64,000 nt of DNA from Hyphomicrobiales bacterium (lineage in GTDB: Bacteria; Pseudomonadota; Alphaproteobacteria; Rhizobiales; Beijerinckiaceae): assembly GCA_019075865.1 (NCBI GenBank), contig JAGXAN010000001.1, positions 248,001-312,000 of the forward strand, given 5' to 3'. This document shows, one piece after another, positions 17,424 to 25,878 of the stretch. The translations under genes and the position numbers were made by a program. Positions within the stretch are counted from its first letter, which is position 1. Each line of letters starts with the position of its first letter. The notes below the pieces were generated by a model. It saw only the letters and a program-made list of their open reading frames with translations, had not been told where the DNA came from and searched no databases.

Positions 17424-18506
17424 ATGGGGTCCACCGGATTTTTGGCTGTTGGGGCGCAGGCGCGTCGTCTGCGCACATTGGCATTGGGTGCCGCGATGGG
17501 CGTCATGGCCTGCGCCAGTGCCGGTGCCCAGCAGATCAGCGATCAGCAATACGTGCATTATGTTGCCAGTCTTTGGCCTTTGGCCCATGCGCGCGGCATC
17601 TCGGCGGACACGTTCAACGCTGCCTTCAAGGACATGACGGTCGATCCCGATGTGTTGAAACTCCTTCATCGGCAGGCTGAGTTCCACAAAACCCCGGCGC
17701 AATATCTCTCGACCGCAGTCTCGCAGGAGCGCATTGACAATGGTCGCGCCAAAGCCCGCGATTACATGAGCACATTGACCCGTGCCACCCGGCAATATGG
17801 CGTGGATTCGACGATTATCATGGGGATTTGGGGCCTCGAATCGCGGTTTGGCGCCTATACCGGAAACAAGTCGGTGATCCGGTCCCTGTCGACTTTGGCG
17901 GCGGTGCATTATCGCGGCAATTATTTTCGCAACGAATTGCTGATCGCGCTCAAAATTTTGCAGCATGGCGATGTGACCGTGGATCGCATGACCGGCTCAT
18001 GGGCCGGAGCCATGGGCCAGACCCAATTCATGCCATCGGCCTTTATGTCCTACGCGGTTGATTTCCAGCACGATGGCCACCGCGACATCTGGACGAGCGT
18101 GCCCGATGCGCTTGGCTCAACTGCCAATTTCCTGCATCGCCATGGCTGGCGTGCTGGCGAGCGCTGGGGCTACGAAGTCCGGTTGCCGCGTGATTTCAAT
18201 GCCGCGAGCCATCGCCGTGGCCAGATGTTTTCCTTCGCCTCGTTTGCCAAAACCGGCGTAACCCTTGCCGATGGCCGGAGCCTGCCAGCGCGTGGCGAAG
18301 CCAGCCTGTTGTTGCCAGCGGGTCGCTTCGGCCCGGCCTTCCTTGTCACCCACAATTTCAAGGTCATAAAATCTTACAATAATTCAACTTCTTATGCGCT
18401 CGGGGTCGCCCTGCTGGGAGACCAGATCGGCGGCGCGCGGCCTTTGGTGGCGCAATGGCCGGACACTGGCACCGCGACGGGCAGCATCACGGCGCAGCGC
18501 CGCTGA
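17424..18506 (+). CDS. MltB-family lytic murein transglycosylase
   Basis: The 360-aa protein cleaves peptidoglycan glycan strands with 1,6-anhydromuramyl product formation. After a signal segment (LALGAAMGVMACASAGAQ) the MltB domain shows IMGIWGLESRFG, with the catalytic glutamate in LES, and the family block MTGSWAGAMGQTQFMPS. A C-terminal half with LPARGEASLLLPAGRFGPAFLVTHNF matches soluble MltB-like proteins of alphaproteobacteria. ATG 17424 has GGGAG at 6-nt spacing and was preferred to an upstream in-frame start. The signal has a cysteine, but no clear lipobox, so it is likely soluble in the periplasm. Confidence 0.9.
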   Translation: MGSTGFLAVGAQARRLRTLALGAAMGVMACASAGAQQISDQQYVHYVASLWPLAHARGISADTFNAAFKDMTVDPDVLKLLHRQAEFHKTPAQYLSTAVSQERIDNGRAKARDYMSTLTRATRQYGVDSTIIMGIWGLESRFGAYTGNKSVIRSLSTLAAVHYRGNYFRNELLIALKILQHGDVTVDRMTGSWAGAMGQTQFMPSAFMSYAVDFQHDGHRDIWTSVPDALGSTANFLHRHGWRAGERWGYEVRLPRDFNAASHRRGQMFSFASFAKTGVTLADGRSLPARGEASLLLPAGRFGPAFLVTHNFKVIKSYNNSTSYALGVALLGDQIGGARPLVAQWPDTGTATGSITAQRR

Positions 18507-18592
18507 GGCAATCGAGCGGGCGCAAGGGCTGGCTGGCACCACCCCATTTGTTTTCGCGTGCAAGCCAATCCAAACCGCGTTAAAATGCGGCC

Positions 18593-20005
18593 ATGTTGAA
18601 ACCAAAACTCATGGCACGCATGCACAAGGCCTTTGTCTGCTTTCTGCTGCTCGCATCCGCGCCAGCCATGACGCGGGTGGCGTTTGGCCAAAGCTCCGGG
18701 CCCAGTTACTGGGTGCAGGAGCGCCAGTTGGAAGATAGCCGCCGCGCCCGTATGACGCGCCCGCACATCATCCGGGTTCAGCCAAGCCGGAGCAGTGGCA
18801 GAGCCAACGGCTATCATATCCACCATTTTGCGCGGCCGGCACCAACCCATGCACCCAATGCCGCGCCCGCCGCCAATGCGGCGACAAACCCTGTGCCGGC
18901 GGCCCCTGCGGTCATCACGCCGCCGGATTTTTTTGTCGCGGTGATGGGCAATGGCATTTCATTGCCCTTGGCAGCGGCGCTGACCGACACTTTTGCTACG
19001 ACCCACCCCGACATGGCGTTTCAAAAGGATAGCAAGCCGCTTTCGGGCCTTGTTCGCGCCGATTTTTTCGACTGGGCCAAATCCGCGCAAGCCATTTTGA
19101 ACGCGCAACCGGCGATCCAGCTTGGCATTATGATGGTGGGCACCAATGACCGTCAGCCGATACTGGACGGGGCCAATTATGTGCAACCGTTCACCCCGCG
19201 ATGGAGCGAGATTTACGCACAACGCGTCGCCGCCATCGACAGCCTGTTTCAGCAAAAGCACGTTCCGCTGATCTGGGTCGGTTTGCCGATCGTGCGCTCG
19301 CCCCAGCTTTCCACCGCCTATATTGCACTCAACGATATTTACCGCGCGCAAGCGGCCAAGACCGGCGCCACTTACATAGACATATGGGATGCTTTTTTGA
19401 GCGAAACCGGAACCTATGAGGCCAACGGGCCGAATGTGAACGGCGACATCGTCAAGCTGCGCATGTTTGACGGTATTCATTTCACCCAGGCCGGTGCCCG
19501 CAAGATTGCGCATTTTCTGGAGGCGGCGGTGCAGCAGGCCTATCTGAAAATCCATCCGGCCGATGCGCCCACTTTGACCAGCCTGTTGCCCGCACCCGGC
19601 ACAAGCACGCCTGACAGCGCCACGCCTGCGGCCAATGTTGACACTTCGCCGCTGGTGTCAGCGCAGCCCGTGGTCAAATCGCCAGCCGCCGATCTGGGTG
19701 CGCTGATCCAGTTGGAAATTGCCGGCCTGCCACCGGGCAGCGATGCGCAAAAGGCAGAACTGGCGGCCCGCCTGAAGGCCAACCCGCCCTTGCCGCAGCA
19801 ACCATCTGTCGTCGTTATCAAGACGGAACCGGCGGAAGGCAAGGTCATGCTTCTGCGTGCGCCGCAATTTGGCTCCGACAATGCGCTTCTCGACAATGCG
19901 CAAATGGCGCAGCGGGATGCCAAAGTCAGGGAGGCATTTGAAAACGGCAATCTTCCCGAAGCCGAACCTGGTCGGCCCGGCGCTTTCGCCTGGCCGCCGC
20001 ACTGA
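18593..20005 (+). CDS. Exported SGNH-hydrolase-like protein (DUF459 type) with an altered nucleophile motif
   Basis: The 470-aa protein has a signal peptide (AFVCFLLLASAPAMTRVAFG), a His/Pro/Ala-rich linker, and an SGNH-fold domain from about residue 112 to 320. Block III GTND (183-186) and block V FDGIHFTQAGARKIA (D293, H296) are present. However the first block, normally GDS with the nucleophile serine, reads VAVMGNGISLP (GNG at 119-121), so both Asp and Ser are replaced. The C-terminal 140 residues are a Pro/Ala-rich tail. DUF459 proteins are periplasmic and common in Hyphomicrobiales; some modify cell-surface sugars. This copy may be catalytically dead or use another serine. Confidence 0.75.
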   Translation: MLKPKLMARMHKAFVCFLLLASAPAMTRVAFGQSSGPSYWVQERQLEDSRRARMTRPHIIRVQPSRSSGRANGYHIHHFARPAPTHAPNAAPAANAATNPVPAAPAVITPPDFFVAVMGNGISLPLAAALTDTFATTHPDMAFQKDSKPLSGLVRADFFDWAKSAQAILNAQPAIQLGIMMVGTNDRQPILDGANYVQPFTPRWSEIYAQRVAAIDSLFQQKHVPLIWVGLPIVRSPQLSTAYIALNDIYRAQAAKTGATYIDIWDAFLSETGTYEANGPNVNGDIVKLRMFDGIHFTQAGARKIAHFLEAAVQQAYLKIHPADAPTLTSLLPAPGTSTPDSATPAANVDTSPLVSAQPVVKSPAADLGALIQLEIAGLPPGSDAQKAELAARLKANPPLPQQPSVVVIKTEPAEGKVMLLRAPQFGSDNALLDNAQMAQRDAKVREAFENGNLPEAEPGRPGAFAWPPH

Positions 20006-20013
20006 GATCGCCG

Positions 20014-20505
20014 CTATAGCAAGCGCTGCATGAACACGGCATCGAGCCAGCGCCCGAATTTGAAACCAACTTGCGGCATGTGGGCGACCTGCACGAACCC
20101 ATGTTTGGCGTGCAGGGCAATCGAGGCGGCATTGTCTGCATCAATCACGCCCAGCATCGCATGCTTGCCAAGGCTCGTTGCCAGCGGCAACAATCCTGCC
20201 AGCAAAGCCCCGCCAAGGCCGCGACCGCGATAATCCGGGGCGATATGCACACTATGCTCAACCGTAAACCGGTATCCATGAAAGGCCCGATATTCACCAA
20301 ATGAGCTGAACCCGACCACGCGGCCCGCGTCCATCGCCACAAGCACCGGAAAACCGGCTTGCTGGCGGGCAGCAAACCATGCCTGACGATTATCAAGGCT
20401 GAGCGGTTCGTCTTGATAGACCGCCGTCGAATTGGCGATGATCTCGTTATATATAAGCAAAAGCCCGGGGATATCCTCCATCACCGCGTGCCGGATTTCA
20501 GCCAT
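20014..20505 (-). CDS. GNAT N-acetyltransferase, phosphinothricin/amino-acid acetyltransferase type
   Basis: The 163-aa protein starts MAEIRHAVMEDIPGLLLIYNEI and contains VEHSVHIAPDYRGRGLGGALL, the acetyl-CoA binding motif of the PAT/MnaT subgroup, and a typical GFVQVAHMPQVGFKFGRWLDAVFMQ end. Such enzymes acetylate the amino group of phosphinothricin, methionine sulfone or related amino acids. Its start is 3 nt after the stop of the OmpA-like gene, so it is the last gene of that operon. It is convergent with the SGNH-like gene. The physiological substrate is unknown. Confidence 0.88.
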   Translation of the reverse strand: MAEIRHAVMEDIPGLLLIYNEIIANSTAVYQDEPLSLDNRQAWFAARQQAGFPVLVAMDAGRVVGFSSFGEYRAFHGYRFTVEHSVHIAPDYRGRGLGGALLAGLLPLATSLGKHAMLGVIDADNAASIALHAKHGFVQVAHMPQVGFKFGRWLDAVFMQRLL

Positions 20506-20508
20506 GCT

Positions 20509-21534
20509 TCAACGCTCCGTCAATTTCAGTTCGATGCGGCGGTTCTGGGCTCGGGCACCGGGGTCGGTGCCTTTGGTGATTGGCTGAAATTCGCCAAAGC
20601 CGGCGGCGGCCAACCGGTTGGGCTCCACACCTTTGGTAATCAGATATTGCACCACCGAAATGGCCCGCGCCGCCGAAAGCTCCCAGTTGGATTTGAAGTT
20701 GTCCGAATGGATCGGCTGGTCGTCGGTGTGGCCATCCACGCGCAATATCCACGGGATTTCCGGGGGAATCTCCTGGTCCAGCAATCCGACCGCCCCGGCC
20801 AACTGGTCGAGCTGTTGCTTGCCCGCATCGCTGACCTTGGCCTGTCCACTGGCAAACAGCACATCGGAATCAAACACGAACCGGTCGCCAACCGTGCGAA
20901 TACCCGGCCGGTTCCCGAGAATTTCCCGCAGCCGCCCAAAAAAATCGGACCGGTAGCGCGCCAGTTCCTGAACCTTTTGCGCCAGGGCCAGATTGAGCCG
21001 CGAGCCCAAGTCCGCAATGCGTGCCTGACTGGCCTGATCCTTGGCTTCGGAGGCGTCCAGCGCCTGCTGGATGGCGGCCAACTGGCTGCGCAGTGCCGCA
21101 ATCTGCTGGTTGAGAATATCGACCTGCGACAGGGCTTGCGCCGAAATCGCCTTCTCCGCCTCCAACTTCTGGTTGGCAGCCGCGACCAACCCGCCGCTGG
21201 CTGAGGCATTGGCATTGTTGGCGGCCATCAGCGCTTGCAGATTGGCTTTTTCCGCCTCGCTGCTTTTCAGCGTTGCCGCGAGGTTGATGAGGTTGGCCTG
21301 CGCATCATTGTTGCTGGCCCGCGCGAGGGCGAGCAGTGAAGTCAATTCCTCCACCTGCTTGTTGAGCTTGTTGAGCGCCGTATCCTTGCCGCTGACATCG
21401 CGCGACAGATAGAATTGTGACAGCATGAATACCGAGAGCAAAAAGATGATCACCAGCAACATGGTCGAGAGCGCATCGACAAAGCCCGGCCAGTAATCAA
21501 TGTGCCTGAGCGGTCGACGGGTGCGCGCTGCCAT
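20509..21534 (-). CDS. MotB-like/OmpA-family stator protein, non-flagellar
   Basis: The 341-aa protein begins with an N-terminal membrane helix (YWPGFVDALSTMLLVIIFLLSVF) that holds an aspartate (D20) in the position of the MotB/TolR proton carrier. A long coiled coil (about residues 55-185) follows, and an OmpA/MotB peptidoglycan-binding domain with FDSDVLFASGQAKVSDAG, RVDGHTDDQPI and RLAAAGFGEFQPI. The gene overlaps its MotA-like partner by 1 nt (TGATG). The pair should form a proton-driven motor anchored to peptidoglycan. No flagellar genes are near, and its function in Hyphomicrobiales is not settled. Confidence 0.85.
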   Translation of the reverse strand: MAARTRRPLRHIDYWPGFVDALSTMLLVIIFLLSVFMLSQFYLSRDVSGKDTALNKLNKQVEELTSLLALARASNNDAQANLINLAATLKSSEAEKANLQALMAANNANASASGGLVAAANQKLEAEKAISAQALSQVDILNQQIAALRSQLAAIQQALDASEAKDQASQARIADLGSRLNLALAQKVQELARYRSDFFGRLREILGNRPGIRTVGDRFVFDSDVLFASGQAKVSDAGKQQLDQLAGAVGLLDQEIPPEIPWILRVDGHTDDQPIHSDNFKSNWELSAARAISVVQYLITKGVEPNRLAAAGFGEFQPITKGTDPGARAQNRRIELKLTER

Positions 21535-22496
21535 CAGGGTCGCTCCGATTCGCGTGCCAGCCGTTCCAGCAATTTTCGGATTTCAACCTGTTGCGTGGCT
21601 TGCGCTTCCACCCAGTCGCGAATCTGTTGTTGCTCATTGCGCATGTGCTGGACGAGGCCCTGAATGCCTTCCGCCAGATTGGCCATGGCAATGGCCGAGG
21701 CGCGCGCCTGCGTCTGGTCTGCGCCGGCGGAAATCTTGGCAAGCGCCGTGCGCACATCCATCGGCATGTTGGGCGCACCTTCGGGCAGCGCTTCGGACAC
21801 ATTGCCAGTCAGCCGGTCTTCCAGCTCATTGTAAAACCGGTTTTGGGCCTGCCCGGCCTGCAAATCGAGAAATCCCAAAACCAGTGATCCGGCGAGGCCG
21901 AACAGCGACGAGGTGAAAGACACGCTCATGCCGGCGATGGGCGCGCGCAGGCCGTTTTTCAGATCGTCAAACATCATCGAACTGTCGCCCTTGGTCTGCA
22001 TCGCGCCAATGACATCCGAGATCGAATGCACCGTCTGCAACAGACCCCAGAAGGTGCCGAGCAGGCCAAGAAAAATCAAAAGTCCGGTCAGGTATCGCGC
22101 CGTCTCGCGGGCTTCATCCAGCCGCGAGCCGATCGAATCGAGGATCACCCGCAAGGTGGCCGTCGAAATTCCCGGCTGGTCGCCCTTGACGCCGAGCAGG
22201 CTGGCCATCGGGGCGAGCAGCACCGGCGCGCGTGCCACCCCGACCTTGCCATGGTCGAGGGCGTTCACCCATGCAATCTCGGGAAACAGCCGCACCACCT
22301 GGCGGATGCCGAGCACGATACCAATGACCAGCACCCCGATAATCAGACCGTTGAGGCCGGGATTAGCGAAAAAAGCCACCTCGATCTGCTGGTACAATAT
22401 GAGTGCGATAAACCCGCTCAGCGCCAGAAATATCAGCATTCGCACCAGAAAGATGCGCGGCGACGACAACCTGAAAATATCGGTGTTCTGTGCCAT
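21534..22496 (-). CDS. MotA/TolQ/ExbB-like proton channel protein, non-flagellar
   Basis: This 320-aa inner-membrane protein has two N-terminal helices (RMLIFLALSGFIALILYQ and LIIGVLVIGIVLGI), then ARYLTGLLIFLGLLGTFWGLLQTV and GMSVSFTSSLFGLAGSLVLGFLD, the two channel helices of the MotA/TolQ family. The C-terminus is long, cytoplasmic and predicted helical. I chose ATG 22496; the upstream TTG adds 10 basic residues. It is translationally coupled to the MotB-like gene and follows the inositol-phosphatase gene by about 35 nt, a neighbourhood I recall as conserved in Hyphomicrobiales. Confidence 0.85.
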   Translation of the reverse strand: MAQNTDIFRLSSPRIFLVRMLIFLALSGFIALILYQQIEVAFFANPGLNGLIIGVLVIGIVLGIRQVVRLFPEIAWVNALDHGKVGVARAPVLLAPMASLLGVKGDQPGISTATLRVILDSIGSRLDEARETARYLTGLLIFLGLLGTFWGLLQTVHSISDVIGAMQTKGDSSMMFDDLKNGLRAPIAGMSVSFTSSLFGLAGSLVLGFLDLQAGQAQNRFYNELEDRLTGNVSEALPEGAPNMPMDVRTALAKISAGADQTQARASAIAMANLAEGIQGLVQHMRNEQQQIRDWVEAQATQQVEIRKLLERLARESERP

Positions 22497-22531
22497 TCCG
22501 CTTCGTCGGCTCCGATGCTTGGCCAATGCTG

Positions 22532-23329
22532 CTATGCTGGAACTTTTGCCAATAACTCCAGCAATTGTTTGTGTATAGCTTCATTCCCGGCACAAATCGA
22601 GCCTGAATGTAGCATGTCATTGCCCCCTTCTATCGTGCTGATGTAGCCGCCGGCCTCGCGCACCAGCACGATTCCCGCCGCTGCATCCCAGGTCTTGAGG
22701 CCGCGCTCCCAATAGGCGTCGTAGCGGGCAGCCGCGACATAGGCCAGATCCAGCGCCGCTGCGCCAAGCCTGCGCACATTGGTCACCTTGGAAATGACCG
22801 CGCTCAATTCGGCCTTGAAGCGGGGATGGTCGCTGGCCCGACCCAGATGCGGCACGCCGCAGCCAATCAGCGCTTCGGACATGTCGCGTCGCGCGGAAAC
22901 CCGTAAGCGACGGTTGTTCAGATAGGCGCCCTGACCCTTTTCGGCGATGAACATGTCATCGGTCGCCGGGTTGTAGATCAAGCCGGCAACCATCTGCCCC
23001 TCGCGCTCCAGCCCGATGGAAATCGCAAAGATCGGCAGGCCATGCAGAAAATTAGTTGTGCCATCGAGCGGGTCGATGTGCCAGGTATGGCTGGGGTCTG
23101 ACCCCTCGACCGCGCCGCTCTCCTCCATCAGGAAGCTGTAACCGGGCCGCGCCTTCGACAATTCTTCAAACAGGATCTTCTCGGATTTACGATCGGCGGC
23201 GGAGACGAAATCGCCCGGCCCCTTCAGCGATACCTGCAAATTTTCGACTTCACCGAAATCGCGTTTCAGCCCCCGGCCTGCCTTCAGGGCAGCAGCGGTC
23301 ATCACATTCATAAGGGCGGAGCGGATCAT
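22532..23329 (-). CDS. Inositol monophosphatase family protein
   Basis: The 265-aa protein has the metal-binding motifs of the FIG/IMPase superfamily: LMEESG (Glu), WHIDPLDGTTNFLHG (Asp cluster) and WERGLKTWDAAAGIVLVREAGG near the C-terminus. It would hydrolyse inositol phosphates or a similar sugar phosphate such as nucleotide-related PAP; the family cannot be split by eye. Start ATG 23329 has AGAGA upstream and gives a standard N-terminus (MIRSALMNVMTAAALKAG). The SuhB-type role in rRNA processing is possible. It is divergent from threonine aldolase. Confidence 0.92.
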   Translation of the reverse strand: MIRSALMNVMTAAALKAGRGLKRDFGEVENLQVSLKGPGDFVSAADRKSEKILFEELSKARPGYSFLMEESGAVEGSDPSHTWHIDPLDGTTNFLHGLPIFAISIGLEREGQMVAGLIYNPATDDMFIAEKGQGAYLNNRRLRVSARRDMSEALIGCGVPHLGRASDHPRFKAELSAVISKVTNVRRLGAAALDLAYVAAARYDAYWERGLKTWDAAAGIVLVREAGGYISTIEGGNDMLHSGSICAGNEAIHKQLLELLAKVPA

Positions 23330-23543
23330 TATGTCTCTTTCAATTGCAGGGGCGAAAATATTCGCGCAAAGATCGGTGAATGAAGAAAGCTTAGCAAGCC
23401 ATTGCCGGTCGGCCAAGCCATAGCCCGCCAAATTCTTGGCCAGTCTTCAAATTGCGAAGAAGTGTGTGCCCTGCGCAGGCGGCAGCGTCAAGCACGATAC
23501 GTTGGGCCTTTGCAAATCGCGCAATTATCGCCACAATGGGTTT

Positions 23544-24602
23544 ATGAATTTTACCAGTGACAACAGCGCCCCCGCCAGCCCCGAAATCCTCGATGCCCTG
23601 ATCGCCGCCAACAAGGGGCCGCAGGCGGCCTATGGCGAAGATGATTACACACGCGCCGCGACGGCCGCGCTGCGTGCGGTTTTTGAAACCAATTGCGAGG
23701 TGGCCTTTGTTGCGACGGGCACCGCCGCCAATTCGCTGGCGCTGGCGCAGGTAACACCCTCTTGGGGCGGCATTTTCTGTCACCCGCAAGCGCATATCAA
23801 CACCAATGAATGCGCCGCGCCTGAAGCTTTCTGCCATGGTGCCAAGATCATCACCGTGCCCGGTGATTTTGCCAAAATGACCGGCGACGGGCTGACAGCC
23901 AGCCTCGCCCGTTACCCGCGCGGGCCGATCCATACCGTGCAACCGGCGGCGATGTCTTTGTCCCAGGCCACCGAATCGGGCACCATTTACAGCGTCGATG
24001 AAATCGCCACCCTCGCCGATATGGCTCATGCCGCTGGCATGAAGGTGCATATGGACGGGGCGCGGTTTGCCAATGCTATTGCCGCGCTCAATGTGTCGCC
24101 GGCCGAGATGACATGGCGGGCAGGGGTGGATGTGTTGTGTCTGGGGGCAACCAAGGGTGGCGCACTTGCCTGCGAAGCGGTGATTTTCTTCGATCCGGCT
24201 CTGGCGCGCGATTTTGGTTTTCGCCGCAAGCAGAGCGGGCATGTCGTCTCCAAAGGGCGCTGGTTTGGCGCGCAGATGACAGCCTGGCTGCAGGATGAAT
24301 TATGGCTCAGGCTTGCCCGTCACGCCAATGCGCAATCGCGGCTTTTGGCCGATGGTCTGGCCGGTATTCCCGGCGTTCGCATACCCTGGCCTGTCCAGAC
24401 CAACGAGGTATTTGCGATATTGCCGCAAAAGCTCGACGCGGCTTTGCGCGCGGCGGGGGCCAGCTATTATTTCTGGCCGACGCAAGGCCTCGTCCCGGCG
24501 CAGGCACCGGTCAACGGGGAAGTGTTCGTGCGGATGATCACCTCCTTTGCCACGACGGAAGCGGAAATTGCGCAATTTTTGCAGGTTTGCCGCGCTATTT
24601 GA
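23544..24602 (+). CDS. ltaE: Low-specificity L-threonine aldolase
   Basis: The 352-aa PLP-dependent enzyme cleaves L-threonine or L-allo-threonine to glycine and acetaldehyde. It starts MNFTSDNSAPASPEILDAL. The aldolase fold shows ATGTAANSLAL (phosphate binding), HMDGARFANAIA (Asp pairing with the PLP nitrogen) and LCLGATKGGALACEAV with the Schiff-base lysine K204. Length is normal. The upstream in-frame extension of 36 codons has no homology. The 214-bp gap to the divergent phosphatase gene should hold both promoters. Confidence 0.93.
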   Translation: MNFTSDNSAPASPEILDALIAANKGPQAAYGEDDYTRAATAALRAVFETNCEVAFVATGTAANSLALAQVTPSWGGIFCHPQAHINTNECAAPEAFCHGAKIITVPGDFAKMTGDGLTASLARYPRGPIHTVQPAAMSLSQATESGTIYSVDEIATLADMAHAAGMKVHMDGARFANAIAALNVSPAEMTWRAGVDVLCLGATKGGALACEAVIFFDPALARDFGFRRKQSGHVVSKGRWFGAQMTAWLQDELWLRLARHANAQSRLLADGLAGIPGVRIPWPVQTNEVFAILPQKLDAALRAAGASYYFWPTQGLVPAQAPVNGEVFVRMITSFATTEAEIAQFLQVCRAI

Positions 24603-24703
24603 GGCTTCCAGCCCAATTAAGGTCGCAAGCTTGCCGCAATCCTTTCGCACAAATCCCTGACGTTATGGCGCTTTTTGGCCGTGCGCGGACTACGGAGATG
24701 GGA

Positions 24704-25633
24704 ATGTCGGTTTATTCGGTTAAAGCCCGGTTGGGCATTTTGTTGGTTTTGGCGCTTGCGGGGCTTGGGGCCGCTGGCACCGTGCAACCGGCGCAAGCCC
24801 AATTTTTTGGCTTCTGGGGCTACCGAACCTTTCATTGGGGCATCGGGGTTCGGGATGTCGCGGCAATCGTGCGTGAGCATGGCATGCGCCTCGTTGCCCG
24901 CCCCTACCGCAACCGCAATGTCTATGTGGCCGACGCCATCGATGCCTATGGCCATCACCGGCGGCTGATCATTGACGGCGGCAATGGCGATGTTCTGGAA
25001 ATTTACAACACGGACGCCGCAGGCCGTCACGAATTTGCTGCCCCCATCCCGCCCGCCAACATTCCGCACGCTGCCGTGCATCGCAAGCCTGTGCCGAGCC
25101 GGCAATCCAAAAAGCACCCGCCGCACCTTGGCCTGAAGGCGCATGCGCATCGACCGCACAAATTGCCCCATGCCAAGGCACAGCCTCATGACAAGGCCGC
25201 GCCGTCAGCCCCGCAAGAAGCGCCCGCAACACCGGTTCAGGCAACACCGGTTCAGGTGCCCCCCACCGTGTCGGCCCCAGTCGTGAACGCCCCGGCCCCC
25301 GCCGACAATTCAACGGCGACCCCGGCGGTGCCCAAAGCGGATACCACGACCCCCAAGACATTGACGCCGGTGGAGCCAGCAACCACCGCTGCGCCCAACC
25401 CGCCAGCACCCGCCGCAGCCCCAACCACCCCAGCGCTGCCGCCCGCTGCGCCCGCCCCAACCGCTGCACCAGTGCCTGAGTCAACTCCAACCCCCGCATC
25501 GCCCCCTGCACCAGCGGCAACGGCAACGCCGTCCGCCACTCCGGCGCCTGCGGCACCGGTCGAAAACGCCACCCCGGCGAGCCCTGCACCCGATAAAAAG
25601 GTCAATGACGTGCCGGTTGCGCCGCTGAACTGA
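24704..25633 (+). CDS. Exported Pro/Ala-rich low-complexity protein, unknown
   Basis: The 309-residue protein starts at ATG 24704 with GGAG at 6-nt spacing. A signal peptide (ILLVLALAGLGAAGTVQPAQAQ) is followed by a short folded region with FHWGIGVRDVAAIVREHG, YVADAIDAYG and LIIDGGNGDVLEIY (about residues 35-105), then a His/Lys-rich linker and about 170 residues of Pro/Ala/Thr repeats. The folded part resembles PepSY-like periplasmic modules of Hyphomicrobiales in its V-x-x-I-x-x-x-G and D-x-x-G-x-x-L pattern, but this is weak. It sits where zapA often precedes the 6S RNA gene. Confidence 0.65.
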   Translation: MSVYSVKARLGILLVLALAGLGAAGTVQPAQAQFFGFWGYRTFHWGIGVRDVAAIVREHGMRLVARPYRNRNVYVADAIDAYGHHRRLIIDGGNGDVLEIYNTDAAGRHEFAAPIPPANIPHAAVHRKPVPSRQSKKHPPHLGLKAHAHRPHKLPHAKAQPHDKAAPSAPQEAPATPVQATPVQVPPTVSAPVVNAPAPADNSTATPAVPKADTTTPKTLTPVEPATTAAPNPPAPAAAPTTPALPPAAPAPTAAPVPESTPTPASPPAPAATATPSATPAPAAPVENATPASPAPDKKVNDVPVAPLN

Positions 25634-25689
25634 CAATCTTCACCCCGTGCCACTGGTAATTTGCGGCGCACAGGTTTACATTGATGAGG

Positions 25690-25848
25690 CGGAGCTGCGG
25701 GGTACGTGTTGGATCAAATCCCGGGGCCTTATCGATCCCAAAGGGAGCTGTCCCTGATCTCGTCCGTGGACTTGATCACACGGTGCCCACCTACATTGTA
25801 GGTACCCGGGTTCGATATCCCACGGCTTTTGTGGCCCCGCACTTATCT
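25690..25848 (+). ncRNA. ssrS: 6S RNA (RNA polymerase-holoenzyme regulator)
   Basis: The 245-bp gap before the 5-FCL gene holds a structured element closed by TGCGGGG (25696-25702) pairing with CCCCGCA (25835-25841). Inside are conserved-looking stretches, among them CTTATCGATCCCAAAGGG and GCCCACCTACATTGTAGGT, matching my memory of alphaproteobacterial 6S RNAs, and a large internal bubble is possible. Proteobacterial ssrS is typically found directly upstream of 5-formyltetrahydrofolate cyclo-ligase, as here. 6S RNA mimics an open promoter and sequesters housekeeping RNA polymerase in stationary phase. Ends are approximate, by about 10 nt. Confidence 0.8.
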
Positions 25849-25878
25849 TCCCTCAAGGTGCAAGCTGGAATTTGCGTA

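Noticed and set aside
20509-22496. Zorya-like ZorA/ZorB defence pair
   Set aside because: The MotA/OmpA layout is shared, but no ZorC, ZorD or ZorE-like gene is near and the neighbourhood looks like conserved chromosomal genes.
24302-24703. In-frame extension ahead of the Pro-rich exported protein
   Set aside because: It runs inside ltaE in another frame and has no homology; the signal peptide and ribosome site fix the start at 24704.
25770-25835. tRNA-like element with GGTTCGATATCC
   Set aside because: The stretch resembles a T-arm but no acceptor, D or anticodon arms can be drawn; it fits inside the 6S RNA structure.
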